The notes beneath the pieces were generated by a model. The model did no database searches, was not told the origin of the DNA, and was given only the letters and a program-made list of their open reading frames with translations. Of a stretch of 64,000 nt of DNA, positions 50,109 to 58,400 are shown piece by piece. The number at the start of each line of letters is the position of its first letter. The stretch's first letter is position 1. A program made the position numbers and the translations under genes. Source of the DNA: Desulfuromonas thiophila (GTDB lineage: Bacteria; Desulfobacterota; Desulfuromonadia; Desulfuromonadales; Desulfuromonadaceae); contig NZ_FNAQ01000001.1 of NCBI RefSeq assembly GCF_900101955.1, positions 186,001 through 250,000 of the forward strand, in the 5' to 3' direction.

Positions 50109-51028
50109 CAGCCGTCGTAGATGCCGGTGGAAAGGTAGCGTTCGGCGTTGTCACACAGAATGGTAACGACCTGGGCCCGGGTCGGCAACGCTGCGGCAAC
50201 GCGGGCCGCTGCCCAGACATTGGCGCCGGCGGAAATGCCGCAGGGGATACCACTGCGGGTCAACGCGACACAGGTGGCGATGGCGTCAGCGTCGGTGACG
50301 GGGACAATCCGGTCGATCAGTTGAGTATCCAGCAGCGGTGGCACGAAGCCGGCACCGATGCCCTGAATGCGATGAGGTGCCGCCGGCTGGCCCGACAGAA
50401 CAGCGCTGGCTGCCGGCTCCACCGCGACCAGCTGCACGGCAGGCAGGCGCGAGCGCAGGTGACGGCCGACGCCCGTGAGGGTGCCGCCGGTGCCGACACC
50501 GGCGACAAAGGCGTCGATGGCGCCGTCGAGGGCGGCGTACAGTTCCGGTCCCGTGGTGGTTTCGTGGCTGGCCGGGTTGGCGATATTGTTGAATTGATCG
50601 AGCATCAGATGGCCCGGCTGCCGAACCAGCTGCCGGGCCAGGTGGATGGCGCCAGTCATACCCTCGGCCGCCGCCGTCAGGCGCAGCTGGGCACCATAGG
50701 CCTGCAGCAGGCGCCGCCGTTCCAGACTCATGCTTTCGGGCATGGTCAGAATCAGAGGGTAGCCGCGCGCAGCGCACACCAGCGCCAGACCGATGCCGGT
50801 ATTGCCGCTGGTCGGTTCCACCAGGGTCATGCCGGGTTGCAACTGACCACCCCGTTCAGCTGCTGTGATCATGGCCAGGGCGATGCGATCCTTGACGCTG
50901 CCACCGGGATTGGCGCTTTCCAGCTTGCCCCACAGGCTGGCACCACCGGCAACCTCGAAACGGGCAAGACGGATCAGCGGGGTGCGGCCGATATGGTGCA
51001 GCAGATCTGGCAGACAGGCGGGATTCAT
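50108..51028 (-). CDS. cysK: Cysteine synthase (O-acetylserine sulfhydrylase)
   Basis: PLP enzyme that makes cysteine from O-acetylserine and sulfide, 306 residues. The PLP lysine is K46 in PGGSVKDR; the phosphate loop GTGGTLTG and the substrate loop PTSGNTGIGLA are present. The N terminus LLHHIGRTPLIRL is typical. I chose ATG 51028, preceded by AAGGAG, over a longer Pro-rich frame. Coupled to the CxxCxxCC protein gene upstream by ATGA. The CysK and CysM subtypes cannot be separated with certainty here. Confidence 0.9.
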   Translation of the reverse strand: MNPACLPDLLHHIGRTPLIRLARFEVAGGASLWGKLESANPGGSVKDRIALAMITAAERGGQLQPGMTLVEPTSGNTGIGLALVCAARGYPLILTMPESMSLERRRLLQAYGAQLRLTAAAEGMTGAIHLARQLVRQPGHLMLDQFNNIANPASHETTTGPELYAALDGAIDAFVAGVGTGGTLTGVGRHLRSRLPAVQLVAVEPAASAVLSGQPAAPHRIQGIGAGFVPPLLDTQLIDRIVPVTDADAIATCVALTRSGIPCGISAGANVWAAARVAAALPTRAQVVTILCDNAERYLSTGIYDG

Positions 51029-51468
51029 GAGCGCTCCTTGGCTGGCTGGGGGGATGGCCGGCTGAGACTGCGGGCCAGATGGGCGGTAAACGGTCGCGCC
51101 AGCTGTAACTGGTAACCGCAGGAGGCCGGCAGGCGGGCACCAGTCTGGGGCAGTCGGCGGTCCGGAAACTGGCGGCAGATGTCCGGCCGGTTGGCATAAT
51201 CGCCGCAGCGGCCATTGGGCTGCAGACAGCGACAGCAAAACAGCAGGCAGCCGCTGCCGTCGCGACCGCTGATCACAAAACGATCATATTCCGGCTGACG
51301 CCGCACCAGCGTGCGGAACTGGCGCCGGGAGCGTAACCAGCTACGCCCCTGCTGAATCTGGATCTGCTGGCAGCACTGGCCACACTGACGGCAGCCGCCG
51401 GTCAGCACGACACGGCGGCCGGCGCAGCGCCACCACAGCCACAGCCACAGACGCGCCAGCGGATTCAT
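51025..51468 (-). CDS. YkgJ-type CxxCxxCC protein (putative zinc/iron-chelating)
   Basis: A 147-residue, Arg-rich protein. The defining motif is CRQCGQCC (26-33), followed by CLLFCCRCL, CGDYANRPDICRQFP and a C-terminal ASCGY, a pattern of cysteines shared by the YkgJ/UPF0153 family proposed to bind Zn or an Fe-S cluster. The N-terminal segment RLWLWLWWRC is hydrophobic but too short and charged to be a clear signal. The ATG follows the trpB stop without a gap (TAGATG). Function is unknown. The position between two PLP enzymes is intriguing but not explanatory. Confidence 0.78.
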   Translation of the reverse strand: MNPLARLWLWLWWRCAGRRVVLTGGCRQCGQCCQQIQIQQGRSWLRSRRQFRTLVRRQPEYDRFVISGRDGSGCLLFCCRCLQPNGRCGDYANRPDICRQFPDRRLPQTGARLPASCGYQLQLARPFTAHLARSLSRPSPQPAKERS

Positions 51469-52656
51469 CTACAGCTGCAGGTGTTTGGCGACGAAGTCGA
51501 TGTCCTTGTCACCGCGCCCGCTGAGATTGACCAGAATGCGCTGACCCGGCCGCTGGGGCGCCACCAGCAGGGCGTAGGCCAGGGCATGGGCACTCTCCAG
51601 CGCCGGAATGATCCCCTCGCAGCGTGCCAGCTGCTGAAAGGCGGCCAGACAGGCGTCATCGGTGATGCTTTCGTAGCGTACCCGGCCCAGATCCTTCAGG
51701 TAGGAGTGCTGCGGCCCGACACCGGGATAGTCCAGTCCCGAGGCAATGGAATAAACCGGCAGGGGCTCGCCCTGGGCGTCCTGCAGCAGATAACAGCGCA
51801 TGCCGTGCAGCACGCCGGGGGTGCCACGGCTGAGGGTCGCGGCATGATCGGGCGTGTCAAGGCCGCGCCCGGCTGGCTCGACACCGACCATTTCGACCTC
51901 ACTGTCTTCCAGAAAGGCGCTGAACAGACCGATGGCATTGCTGCCGCCACCGACACAGGCCACCAGCAGGTCGGGCAGGGCGCCGGTTTGCTGCTGGAAT
52001 TGCTCGCGCGCCTCCTCGCCGACAATTCGCTGAAAATCGCGCACCATCTGTGGGAAGGGATGGGGCCCCACCACCGAGCCGATGGCGTAGAAGAAGTTTT
52101 GCGGATCACGCAGATATTCCTCGAAGGCACTGTCGACGGCATCCTTGAGGGTGCGGGTGCCGCGGCTGACCGGGATGACGCGGGCGCCCATCAGCTTCAT
52201 GCGAGTGACGTTGGGTGCCTGCTTGGCCACGTCGATTTCGCCCATATGGATTTCACAGGGGATGCCGACCAGGGCACAGGCCGCCGCCAGCGCGACGCCG
52301 TGCTGACCGGCGCCAGTTTCGGCCAGCACCTTGGTTTTTGCCATGCTGCGGGCCAGCAGCGCCTCGCCCAGACAGTGGTTGATCTTGTGGGCGCCGGTAT
52401 GGTTGAGATCCTCGCGCTTGAGGTAGATTTCGGCGCCGCCAGCCTGCTGACTGAGGCGGCGACAGAAATAGACCGGACTGGGCCGGCCGACGTAATGGCG
52501 TTGCAGGTCGCGCAGTTCCTCGATAAAGGCCGGTTCGGTGCGGATGCGCTGGTAGGCCTGGTCGATTGCGTCCATGATGGCCTTGAGCTGGGGCGGGATT
52601 TCCTGGCCGCCATAGGGGCCGAAGAAACCACGGGTATCTGGCAGGTTACGGAACAT
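51469..52656 (-). CDS. trpB: Tryptophan synthase beta chain
   Basis: Joins indole and serine into tryptophan. The 395-residue protein has the TrpB1 N terminus [12 protein letters not shown], the PLP lysine K91 in HTGAHKINH, the phosphate loop [19 protein letters not shown] and [12 protein letters not shown]-like [15 protein letters not shown]. The residues facing TrpA look normal. No trpA or other trp genes are adjacent, so it is either an orphan or a second copy. AAGGAG before the ATG lies inside the last codons of the upstream membrane protein gene. Confidence 0.93.
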   Translation of the reverse strand: MFRNLPDTRGFFGPYGGQEIPPQLKAIMDAIDQAYQRIRTEPAFIEELRDLQRHYVGRPSPVYFCRRLSQQAGGAEIYLKREDLNHTGAHKINHCLGEALLARSMAKTKVLAETGAGQHGVALAAACALVGIPCEIHMGEIDVAKQAPNVTRMKLMGARVIPVSRGTRTLKDAVDSAFEEYLRDPQNFFYAIGSVVGPHPFPQMVRDFQRIVGEEAREQFQQQTGALPDLLVACVGGGSNAIGLFSAFLEDSEVEMVGVEPAGRGLDTPDHAATLSRGTPGVLHGMRCYLLQDAQGEPLPVYSIASGLDYPGVGPQHSYLKDLGRVRYESITDDACLAAFQQLARCEGIIPALESAHALAYALLVAPQRPGQRILVNLSGRGDKDIDFVAKHLQL

Positions 52657-52659
52657 GGA

Positions 52660-53574
52660 TCACTCCTTGAGGGCGGCCACCGGCGAACTGGCCGGCCGGC
52701 GGCGCTGTTCGCGTTGTTGCTGGTAGCGCGAGGGCTGATAGCTGTTGTAGGCCAGCCGGATGGCCAGCACCAGCAGGGCGCTGCCGACGCCGAGCAGGGC
52801 CGAATAGGGCGGCGGCGTGATCAGGGCGACGCGGATCAGCAGCGTGGCCACGGCGAAGCCGCTGTTGCGAAAGGCCACCCGGTAGCTGGAACCGTAGCGC
52901 ATTGACAGCAGCATGATGAGAATATCGCAAAAAATCAGCAGGGTGTAGAGGGTTTCGAAGGTCTGGTTGGGAGCGCCGTGGAACAGGCTGTGCCACCAGT
53001 TCCAGGCAAAGATAGCGGCAAAGGCGACCATCATCAGCAAGGCAATGAGCTTTTTGGCGACGACGAAGGCGGCCGTGTCGCGCTCGTCGCTGTTGATCAG
53101 CACCTCCGGCACATTGCGGTAGTAGTAGCTCAGAATCACAAAGATCAGCAGCGCGCCCAGCGCCAGACTGGCGATGTTCAGCACCAGGCCGGAAATCTCG
53201 TCCCACATCACCGGCTCGTGCAGGGTCGAGACCTCCTTGAAAATGTTGCGCAGCATCACCAGCGAGAGGATCTCCACCTGCTTGCCGACGGAGATCGACA
53301 CCGAATAGACCAGACTCAGCAGCAGACTGATCACCTCGAACACCAGCAGCACGGTGAAGACCAACTCGATGGCGGCCAGATGGTTGGTCGGCGTCAGCCG
53401 GATAATGGCGCTGGGCAGCAGCCCCCAACGCGCAAGCTCGATACCGGTCAGGCCGCCGAGAAACAGCAGGATCAGCAGGCTGCCGATACGACGCTGGCCG
53501 CCGGCCGCCTCGAAGCTGTGTTCAACCCGGTCGAACAGCCGGCTGATCTGGGTGCAAAGTGGATGCAGAACCAT
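52660..53574 (-). CDS. Multi-pass membrane protein of unknown function
   Basis: 304 residues with seven or so hydrophobic stretches (roughly 32-50, 68-95, 130-158, 175-198, 213-232, 238-262 and 265-285). The ends are charged, with a C-terminal QQQREQRRR stretch. I do not recognise a family. The sequence has no conserved transporter signature that I can see, and the pattern of helices with short loops is like other uncharacterised integral membrane proteins of deltaproteobacteria. I chose ATG 53574; a TTG five codons earlier is possible. Three bases separate it from trpB, so it heads the operon. Confidence 0.7.
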   Translation of the reverse strand: MVLHPLCTQISRLFDRVEHSFEAAGGQRRIGSLLILLFLGGLTGIELARWGLLPSAIIRLTPTNHLAAIELVFTVLLVFEVISLLLSLVYSVSISVGKQVEILSLVMLRNIFKEVSTLHEPVMWDEISGLVLNIASLALGALLIFVILSYYYRNVPEVLINSDERDTAAFVVAKKLIALLMMVAFAAIFAWNWWHSLFHGAPNQTFETLYTLLIFCDILIMLLSMRYGSSYRVAFRNSGFAVATLLIRVALITPPPYSALLGVGSALLVLAIRLAYNSYQPSRYQQQREQRRRPASSPVAALKE

Positions 53575-53590
53575 GAGATTTCCAGACAAA

Positions 53591-53616
53591 CGGCCGGTTC
53601 CCAGGGGAACCGGCCG
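53591..53616. terminator. 12-bp perfect inverted repeat upstream of the membrane-protein operon
   Basis: CGGCCGGTTCCC (53591-53602) and GGGAACCGGCCG (53605-53616). On the minus strand it is followed by TTTG, a weak tail. It could end the transcript of the small gene (53641-53802) and lysA before the next operon, or be a protein-binding palindrome. Confidence 0.5.
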
Positions 53617-53640
53617 ACAGTGAGGCCAAAAGCGGCGAAT

Positions 53641-53802
53641 CTAGTGGCGCAGGACGCACAGCACCTGCTTGGGTTCCTTTTCCGGCGGCTGTTGCCGCTG
53701 TTGCGCGACAAACAGGCGCCAGGCTTCTTCCGGGCTGGTCGCCTCGACGAGTTCTTCGCCAATGGTATCGGCCTGCTGATAATGCACTTCAAACAGGGGC
53801 AT
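53641..53802 (-). CDS. Small hypothetical protein, 53 residues
   Basis: Starts with ATG at 53802, 13 bases after CAGGAG, and is 17 bp downstream of lysA. The sequence starts MPLFEVHYQQAD and contains an acidic helix (TIGEELVEATSPEEAW) and a Gln/Pro/Lys-rich stretch, ending QVLCVLRH. It appears soluble. The first residues look like the beta strand-turn start of small ferredoxin-like folds, but I know of no family. It is probably co-transcribed with lysA. Its reality is supported by the ribosome site and by a hairpin shortly after the stop. Confidence 0.55.
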   Translation of the reverse strand: MPLFEVHYQQADTIGEELVEATSPEEAWRLFVAQQRQQPPEKEPKQVLCVLRH

Positions 53803-53818
53803 CGCGGTTCTCCTGCGC

Positions 53819-55084
53819 TTATGCCTGGGGCCTGAAACCATCCGGCGTGAAGGTCTGGGTGGCGAAATAGTCCGCTACCGTTTCCGCCCGGCGGATCAGC
53901 TCCACACTGCCATCGCAGCGCAGCAGCAGCTCCTGTGGCCGCAGGCGGCCGTTGTACTGGAAGCCCATGGCGTGGCCGTGGGCACCGGAATCATGAATGA
54001 CGAGCAGATCGCCCTCGTCAATCTTCGGCAGCGCCCGCTGCACGGCGAATTTGTCGTTGTTTTCACACAGCGAGCCGACCACGTCGTAAACCTGGTCACG
54101 TGGCGCCTCTTCCTTGCCGAGTACGTCGATATGGTGGTAGGCATCATAGAGCGCCGGCCGCATCAGCGACGACATGCAGGCATCGACCCCGACATAGTCG
54201 CGGTAGGTGTGTTTGAAGTTGATGGCCTGGGTCACCAGGCAGCCGTGGGGGCCGGTCATGAAACGGCCACTTTCCATGTACATGCGCGGCACAAAACCCT
54301 GCTCGGCCTTGAAGGCATCAAACTGGGCCGTAATTTCCTGTGCCATGGCGTTCATGTTGAGCGGTTGCTGCTCCGGTCGGTAGGGAATGCCGAAGCCACC
54401 GCCGATATTGACGAATTCGAGCTCGATGGCCAGTTCCTGCTTCAGCAGCTGCGCCAGGCTCAGCACCATGCGCGCTGTTTCCACCATGTAGGTGTAGTCG
54501 AGCTCGTTGGAGGCGACCATGGTGTGCAGGCCGAAGCGTTTGGCGCCGCGTTGTTGCGCCTTGCGGTAGGCCTCGACCACCTGCTCGTGGGTGATGCCGT
54601 ATTTGGCTTCCACCGGATTGCCGATGATGATGTTGCCGGTGCGACGCGGTCCGGGGTTGTAGCGGAAGCAGATCAGTTTGGGGAAGTTGGGTACCTTGTC
54701 GATAAGTGAGATGTCGTCGAGATTGAGGATGCAGCCGCCATCGGCTTCGGCAAAGGCGAATTCCTCCTGGCTGGTATTGTTGGAGGTGAACATGATGTCC
54801 TCGGTGGTGGCGCCGAGTTCACGGCTCATGATCAGTTCGGGAATCGAACTGCAATCGAAGCCGAAGCCCATCTCTTTCATCAATTGCAGGATACGCTTGT
54901 TGGGCAGTGCCTTGACGGCGAAGTATTCGCGAAAACCCGCGATGCCGGCGAAGACCCGTTTCAGTTCTTCCCCGGTCTGGCGGATGCCCTGCTCGTCGTA
55001 GATGTGAAACGGCGTGCCGTAATGCGCGGCAATGGCAGGCAGGTGGGGGAACAGGCGGCGTTTAAAGTCGGCAGACATGGGCAT
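53819..55084 (-). CDS. lysA: Diaminopimelate decarboxylase-like PLP enzyme
   Basis: A fold-III PLP decarboxylase of 421 residues. The PLP lysine is in YFAVKALPNKRIL, the glycine loop in VNIGGGFGIPY, and the substrate-binding residues in MYMESGRFM and SLCENNDKFA. The barrel and beta domain boundaries look usual. The family also contains ornithine and carboxynorspermidine decarboxylases; SLCENND is closer to LysA, which forms lysine and links to the cell wall. I chose ATG 55084 because AAAGGAGAA lies upstream. A good sigma-70 promoter is near 55171-55200. No dap genes are adjacent. Confidence 0.85.
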   Translation of the reverse strand: MPMSADFKRRLFPHLPAIAAHYGTPFHIYDEQGIRQTGEELKRVFAGIAGFREYFAVKALPNKRILQLMKEMGFGFDCSSIPELIMSRELGATTEDIMFTSNNTSQEEFAFAEADGGCILNLDDISLIDKVPNFPKLICFRYNPGPRRTGNIIIGNPVEAKYGITHEQVVEAYRKAQQRGAKRFGLHTMVASNELDYTYMVETARMVLSLAQLLKQELAIELEFVNIGGGFGIPYRPEQQPLNMNAMAQEITAQFDAFKAEQGFVPRMYMESGRFMTGPHGCLVTQAINFKHTYRDYVGVDACMSSLMRPALYDAYHHIDVLGKEEAPRDQVYDVVGSLCENNDKFAVQRALPKIDEGDLLVIHDSGAHGHAMGFQYNGRLRPQELLLRCDGSVELIRRAETVADYFATQTFTPDGFRPQA

Positions 55085-55170
55085 AAGGACGATTCTCCTT
55101 TGGCAGGGCGGGGTTGAAGCCGGTAGCGGGTTTTCCGGGCCGGCCGGCGGCCGGCGCAATCCAAGCGCAC

Positions 55171-55200
55171 ATTGTAGAAAAAAGCCCCGCCCGGCTGCAA
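55171..55200 (-). promoter_or_regulatory. Candidate sigma-70 promoter for lysA
   Basis: On the minus strand TTGCAG (55200-55195) is followed after 18 bases by TACAAT (55176-55171). The expected start is about 80 bases before the lysA ATG. The spacer contains the T tract of the terminator just upstream, so promoter and terminator overlap. Confidence 0.55.
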
Positions 55201-55231
55201 CCGCTTATTTGCGGCGCTCAGCGGGCAGGGC
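55177..55231 (-). terminator. Branched terminator after the flavoenzyme gene
   Basis: GCCCTGCCCG (55231-55222, minus strand) pairs with CGGGCGGGGC (55193-55184) with one U-G pair, enclosing a smaller CCGC/GCGG hairpin, and ends in six or more T residues. A second stem, CCCCGTC/GACGGGG, lies before it at 55247-55273. Together they should end the fur-flavoenzyme transcript. Confidence 0.7.
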
Positions 55232-55334
55232 GGTTCTGTAGAAAGACCCCGTCAGGCAAGGGGCAGGACGGGGACGGATCAGCGCGGCACCGGGAGAGGG
55301 GCTGGCCGCTCTGAGCCTGGAAGCGTCTGGCGGT

Positions 55335-56705
55335 TCAATCGGCCAGCTGGGTGGCGGCGAATTCCGCCGCCAGCATGATGTGGTAGCTCAGCGGCGAGGC
55401 GGTCAGTAGCGGATGGGTGGCGTATTGCATGGTGGCCAGATCCTCTGCCGTCAGGCGCGCTTGAATGGCTACGGCGATGACGTTGGCCATATCGGCGGTG
55501 GCCTCTCCGCCGCACACATGCCCGCCAATAATCACGCCGCTGTCACGCCGGAACAGCAACTTGACGCGGGTGTCGGGGATGCAGCCGGGCAGGCCGCCGG
55601 GATGACGGTTGGGTGCCACGGCTTCGCCGATGACCACATCAAGGCCTTCGGCAGCGGCGGCGCGACTGGTATAGCCGGCCGCGCCGATGCTGCGTTCACC
55701 GATCTTGGTGGCGAAGGCGCCGACAGCGCCCTTGCTGCGCCGGATGCCGCGGCCGTAGAGGTTGCTGGCGGCGATCATGCCCTCGGTGGCCGCCACCGAG
55801 GCCAGCCGGATGCAAGACGGTTCGTCCCGGAAGAAGGACGCTTTGCTGGCACAATCGCCGGCAGCATAGATATCCGGGTCGGCCGTCGCCATCTGATCGT
55901 TGACCGCCACGCCCAGCCGCACGTCGGCCTTAAGTCCCATTTGCTCGGCCAGTTCGATATTGGGCAGGGCGCCGATGCCGAGAATGACTAGATCAGCTGG
56001 CAATTCACGCCCGTCGGCCAAAGCGACAGTCCGTACCCGGCCCTGCCCATCATCGCCCAGCTGCTGAACCTGGCTGCTGGTATGCACCGCCACGCCGAGT
56101 TTGCGCAGCTCGTTTTCGGCTTCGGTACCGAATTCCTGCTCGCAGGCCAGCATCAGACAGGTGGGCAGCATCTCCACCAGTGCGATGCTGGTTTCAGCTG
56201 CCATTTCCTGCTGCAGGGTAGCGATCTGTTCGGCCATTTCCGCACCGATGAAACCCCCGCCGATGATCACCACATTGCGTGCCTGCTGCAGCGCGGTGAA
56301 GATCTTTTGCAGAAAGAAGGGATTCTTCGCCACGGTGAAGACGTTATCCAGCTCTACTCCCGGCAGAGGTGGCACCAACGGCTTGGAGCCGGTCGCCAGA
56401 ATCAGTTTGTCGTACTGCAGGGTTTCGTGCTGGGCCAGGTGGACACTCTTGTCGGCGCGCTGCACCGTTTCAACCTGATCGGCGATGATCTCGATGCCCA
56501 TGGCCAGCAGCTTGTCGTCGGGAATGATATTTTTCTCAACGGCTTTTAAGGTGCCGTAGATGTAGGGAATGCCGCAGGGAACCGGGGTTTTGCTGACGTT
56601 GCGGATCATGGTGACGCGTTTTTCCGGGTGACGTCGCTTGACCGTGGTGGCGGCCATGATGCCGGCTGCGGAACCACCGATGACGATCACATCACGCTTG
56701 TGCAT
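55335..56705 (-). CDS. FAD-dependent pyridine nucleotide-disulfide oxidoreductase (CoA-disulfide reductase / NADH oxidase type)
   Basis: A 456-residue flavoprotein. It has an N-terminal FAD-binding GGSAAGIMAA (10-19), the single redox cysteine C44 in TPVPCGIPY, the NAD(P)H-binding IIGGGFIGAEMAE, the second FAD motif YAAGDCASKASF, and a dimerisation domain. The SxxxC arrangement at residue 44 marks the CoA-disulfide reductase, NADH oxidase and persulfide reductase group, which reduce disulfides, O2 or polysulfide. The exact reaction is open. The start at 56705 overlaps the Fur-like gene by 14 bases, which ties the enzyme to iron or peroxide control. AAGGAGAA precedes the ATG. Confidence 0.9.
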   Translation of the reverse strand: MHKRDVIVIGGSAAGIMAATTVKRRHPEKRVTMIRNVSKTPVPCGIPYIYGTLKAVEKNIIPDDKLLAMGIEIIADQVETVQRADKSVHLAQHETLQYDKLILATGSKPLVPPLPGVELDNVFTVAKNPFFLQKIFTALQQARNVVIIGGGFIGAEMAEQIATLQQEMAAETSIALVEMLPTCLMLACEQEFGTEAENELRKLGVAVHTSSQVQQLGDDGQGRVRTVALADGRELPADLVILGIGALPNIELAEQMGLKADVRLGVAVNDQMATADPDIYAAGDCASKASFFRDEPSCIRLASVAATEGMIAASNLYGRGIRRSKGAVGAFATKIGERSIGAAGYTSRAAAAEGLDVVIGEAVAPNRHPGGLPGCIPDTRVKLLFRRDSGVIIGGHVCGGEATADMANVIAVAIQARLTAEDLATMQYATHPLLTASPLSYHIMLAAEFAATQLAD

Positions 56706-57165
56706 GGCTGGGTTCTCCTTCCAGGGCGGTGGCCTGCAGTTGCTGACAGGCCGGACAGAGGGCGAAGATGTTGAGGCAGTGCGACGAGGCGACAAAGCCG
56801 TGCTGGCCGGCGATCTGGTGGCACAACCGGCAGACATCGTCCTTGTTGAAGCGCACCACCTTGCCGCATTCGACACAGACCAGATTATCGCTGGGGCAGC
56901 CTTCCGGGCAGGCGCCGTAGAGCGCCTCGGCGCCGTCAGGTGACAGCGGTGTTTTCTTGATCAGACCGTATTCCAGCAGCAGTTGCAGGGTGCGGTAGAT
57001 GGTGGCCTTGGAGATTTTTTTACCCTGGTCCTTAAGGCGAAACAGCAGGGTGTCGACATCGAAGTGCTCGTCCATGGCCAGAATCTCGGCGTAGATGTCG
57101 CGCCGCTGAGCCGTAGCCTTGAGGCAGTGTTCCTCCAGAAGCTGTTCGAAAAGCTGTTGCGACAT
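56692..57165 (-). CDS. Fur-family transcriptional regulator with altered metal-binding loop
   Basis: A 157-residue Fur-type repressor. The winged helix covers about residues 10-80, with recognition helix ISKATIYRTLQLL. The structural zinc cysteines are C97 and C100 (CVECG) and C137 and C140 (CPAC). The usual HHDH segment just before the first pair is missing: the place reads CPEGCPSDNLVC, with cysteines instead of histidines. That may change the metal or the signal (zinc, peroxide or redox). It is first in an operon with a flavoenzyme. A perfect Fur-box-like palindrome lies 26-40 bases before its start, pointing to autoregulation. Subtype (Fur, PerR or Zur) is not decidable. Confidence 0.88.
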   Translation of the reverse strand: MSQQLFEQLLEEHCLKATAQRRDIYAEILAMDEHFDVDTLLFRLKDQGKKISKATIYRTLQLLLEYGLIKKTPLSPDGAEALYGACPEGCPSDNLVCVECGKVVRFNKDDVCRLCHQIAGQHGFVASSHCLNIFALCPACQQLQATALEGEPSHAQA

Positions 57166-57190
57166 GGCGCCTCCACAGATGGACTGTCAA

Positions 57191-57205
57191 TGAGACTGAG
57201 TCTCA
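57191..57205. promoter_or_regulatory. Fur-box-like palindrome upstream of the Fur-family gene
   Basis: TGAGACTGAGTCTCA is a perfect 7-1-7 inverted repeat, of the same form as known Fur and PerR boxes (TGAGAAT-N-ATTCTCA). It begins 26 bases before the start codon of the regulator gene, where binding would block transcription. The other side faces the 3' end of the CxxCxxCC gene, so only the regulator operon is likely to be controlled. Confidence 0.72.
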
Positions 57206-57240
57206 ATCGCTGGAAAATCTAGGCCGCCCGGTTTTGCCTG

Positions 57241-57993
57241 TCAAGGAGAAAAATGCTGGCGGGGCAGAGAATCGGCATCGGCTGAGTTGCTGTTGGCCGC
57301 CAGCAGCAGGGGCCAGCGGCGCTGCAATCGCCCGAGCCAGCCGGTCGCGTGTTGCTGCAGGGCGGCGCGCAGGCGGGGTCGGCCGGCCAGACAGACCAGC
57401 AGTGGCAGGTTGCCGAGCAGACGGTGACCCGTCCATTGCTGCTGATGCTGCAGCAGCTGCTGTTCGAGGCTGGCGGCGAACTGGCGCGGAGCGGCGGCGT
57501 AATGGGTGGGGAAGTCGACCAGACGACGGTCAAGGCTGGCCAGGAAGGTCTGTTTTTCGGCGCTGGAGAGACGGCTGAAATCCAGGGTGCAATAGTGCGG
57601 CTCGCGGGTGGCGTAGAGGGCGCGGCAGGCCAGCGGTCGCCGGGAATAATGGGCGCAGCGGCCGTCGGCGGCCAGAAAAGGACAGCTGCCGAGTTGCTGC
57701 CGCACCTGGGCCAGCAGCTGTTTATAGTCGCGCTGCTGGCGCGTCAGCGCCAGCAGGCGGCGGACGTAGCCGCGCAGTTGTCGCTGTTCGGTTTCGGTCA
57801 GGGCCTCGGCCAGCAGCAGGGCTTCGGCCCAGCTGGCCTGTACCTGCAGGCTGCAACAGCCGGCGCAGCCGGGATGGCAATACAGGCGGCTGCCCTGAGA
57901 GGCACATTCATTCCGCCACTGGCCGATAATGGCGTCGAGCAGCTGGTGGGCCGAGCGCGCCCGCGTTGTCAACGGAGGGTTCGGTGCCGGCAT
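57241..57993 (-). CDS. Second CxxCxxCC (YkgJ-like) protein
   Basis: A 250-residue protein with CHPGCAGCC (39-47) and further cysteines in GSCPFLAADGRCAHYSRRPLACRALY, the arrangement of the zinc/iron-chelating YkgJ family. The core is about 150 residues; the C-terminal 90 are Leu/Gln/Arg-rich and probably helical. Soluble, no signal. Function unknown. It lies two bases after an HD-domain gene on the same strand, so the two are likely co-expressed. The Fur-family operon begins just downstream. Confidence 0.75.
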   Translation of the reverse strand: MPAPNPPLTTRARSAHQLLDAIIGQWRNECASQGSRLYCHPGCAGCCSLQVQASWAEALLLAEALTETEQRQLRGYVRRLLALTRQQRDYKQLLAQVRQQLGSCPFLAADGRCAHYSRRPLACRALYATREPHYCTLDFSRLSSAEKQTFLASLDRRLVDFPTHYAAAPRQFAASLEQQLLQHQQQWTGHRLLGNLPLLVCLAGRPRLRAALQQHATGWLGRLQRRWPLLLAANSNSADADSLPRQHFSP

Positions 57994-57995
57994 GG

Positions 57996-58400
57996 TCAGG
58001 CTGACCGCCGGTTGACCACGCGGTCGGCCTGTTTGAGAATCTCCAGCTCAACCGCGGCGATGCGCGAGGGCGAATGATGATTGCCGATGATGGCCGCCAC
58101 CAGCGGAATCTTGCAGCTGGTGAATCCGCAATGCTGCAGGATGCGGCTGGCCACCGGTGGCCCCAGCTCCTCCTGGGTCTGGCCGTTATTGTAACCCAGG
58201 CGCTCCTCCGATGGCTTGATGCCGACATCGTGCAGCAAGGCACTGGCCAGCAGCACCTCGGCGTCGGCGCCGGGATGCTCGGTCAGCAGCTTTTCCGCTT
58301 CCTGCAAGACCTCGATGGCATGGCCGATGCGGCGATAATCCTGTTCAAAGAAATCGGCCAGTGCCTTGACCAGCTGGCCTTTACGTTCCTGGTAGGTCAT
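57996..58400 (-). CDS. HD-domain phosphohydrolase-like protein
   Basis: A 134-residue single HD domain. The metal motif is ASALLHDVGIK (HD at about 57-58), with an earlier His in IGHAIEVLQEAEKLL and later IGNHHSPSR and KQADRVVN. Small HD proteins hydrolyse nucleotides or other phosphoesters. The substrate is not known. It has a polar, soluble profile. The ATG at 58400 follows AAAGGAT. It heads the two-gene minus-strand unit with the CxxCxxCC protein. Confidence 0.8.
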   Translation of the reverse strand: MTYQERKGQLVKALADFFEQDYRRIGHAIEVLQEAEKLLTEHPGADAEVLLASALLHDVGIKPSEERLGYNNGQTQEELGPPVASRILQHCGFTSCKIPLVAAIIGNHHSPSRIAAVELEILKQADRVVNRRSA

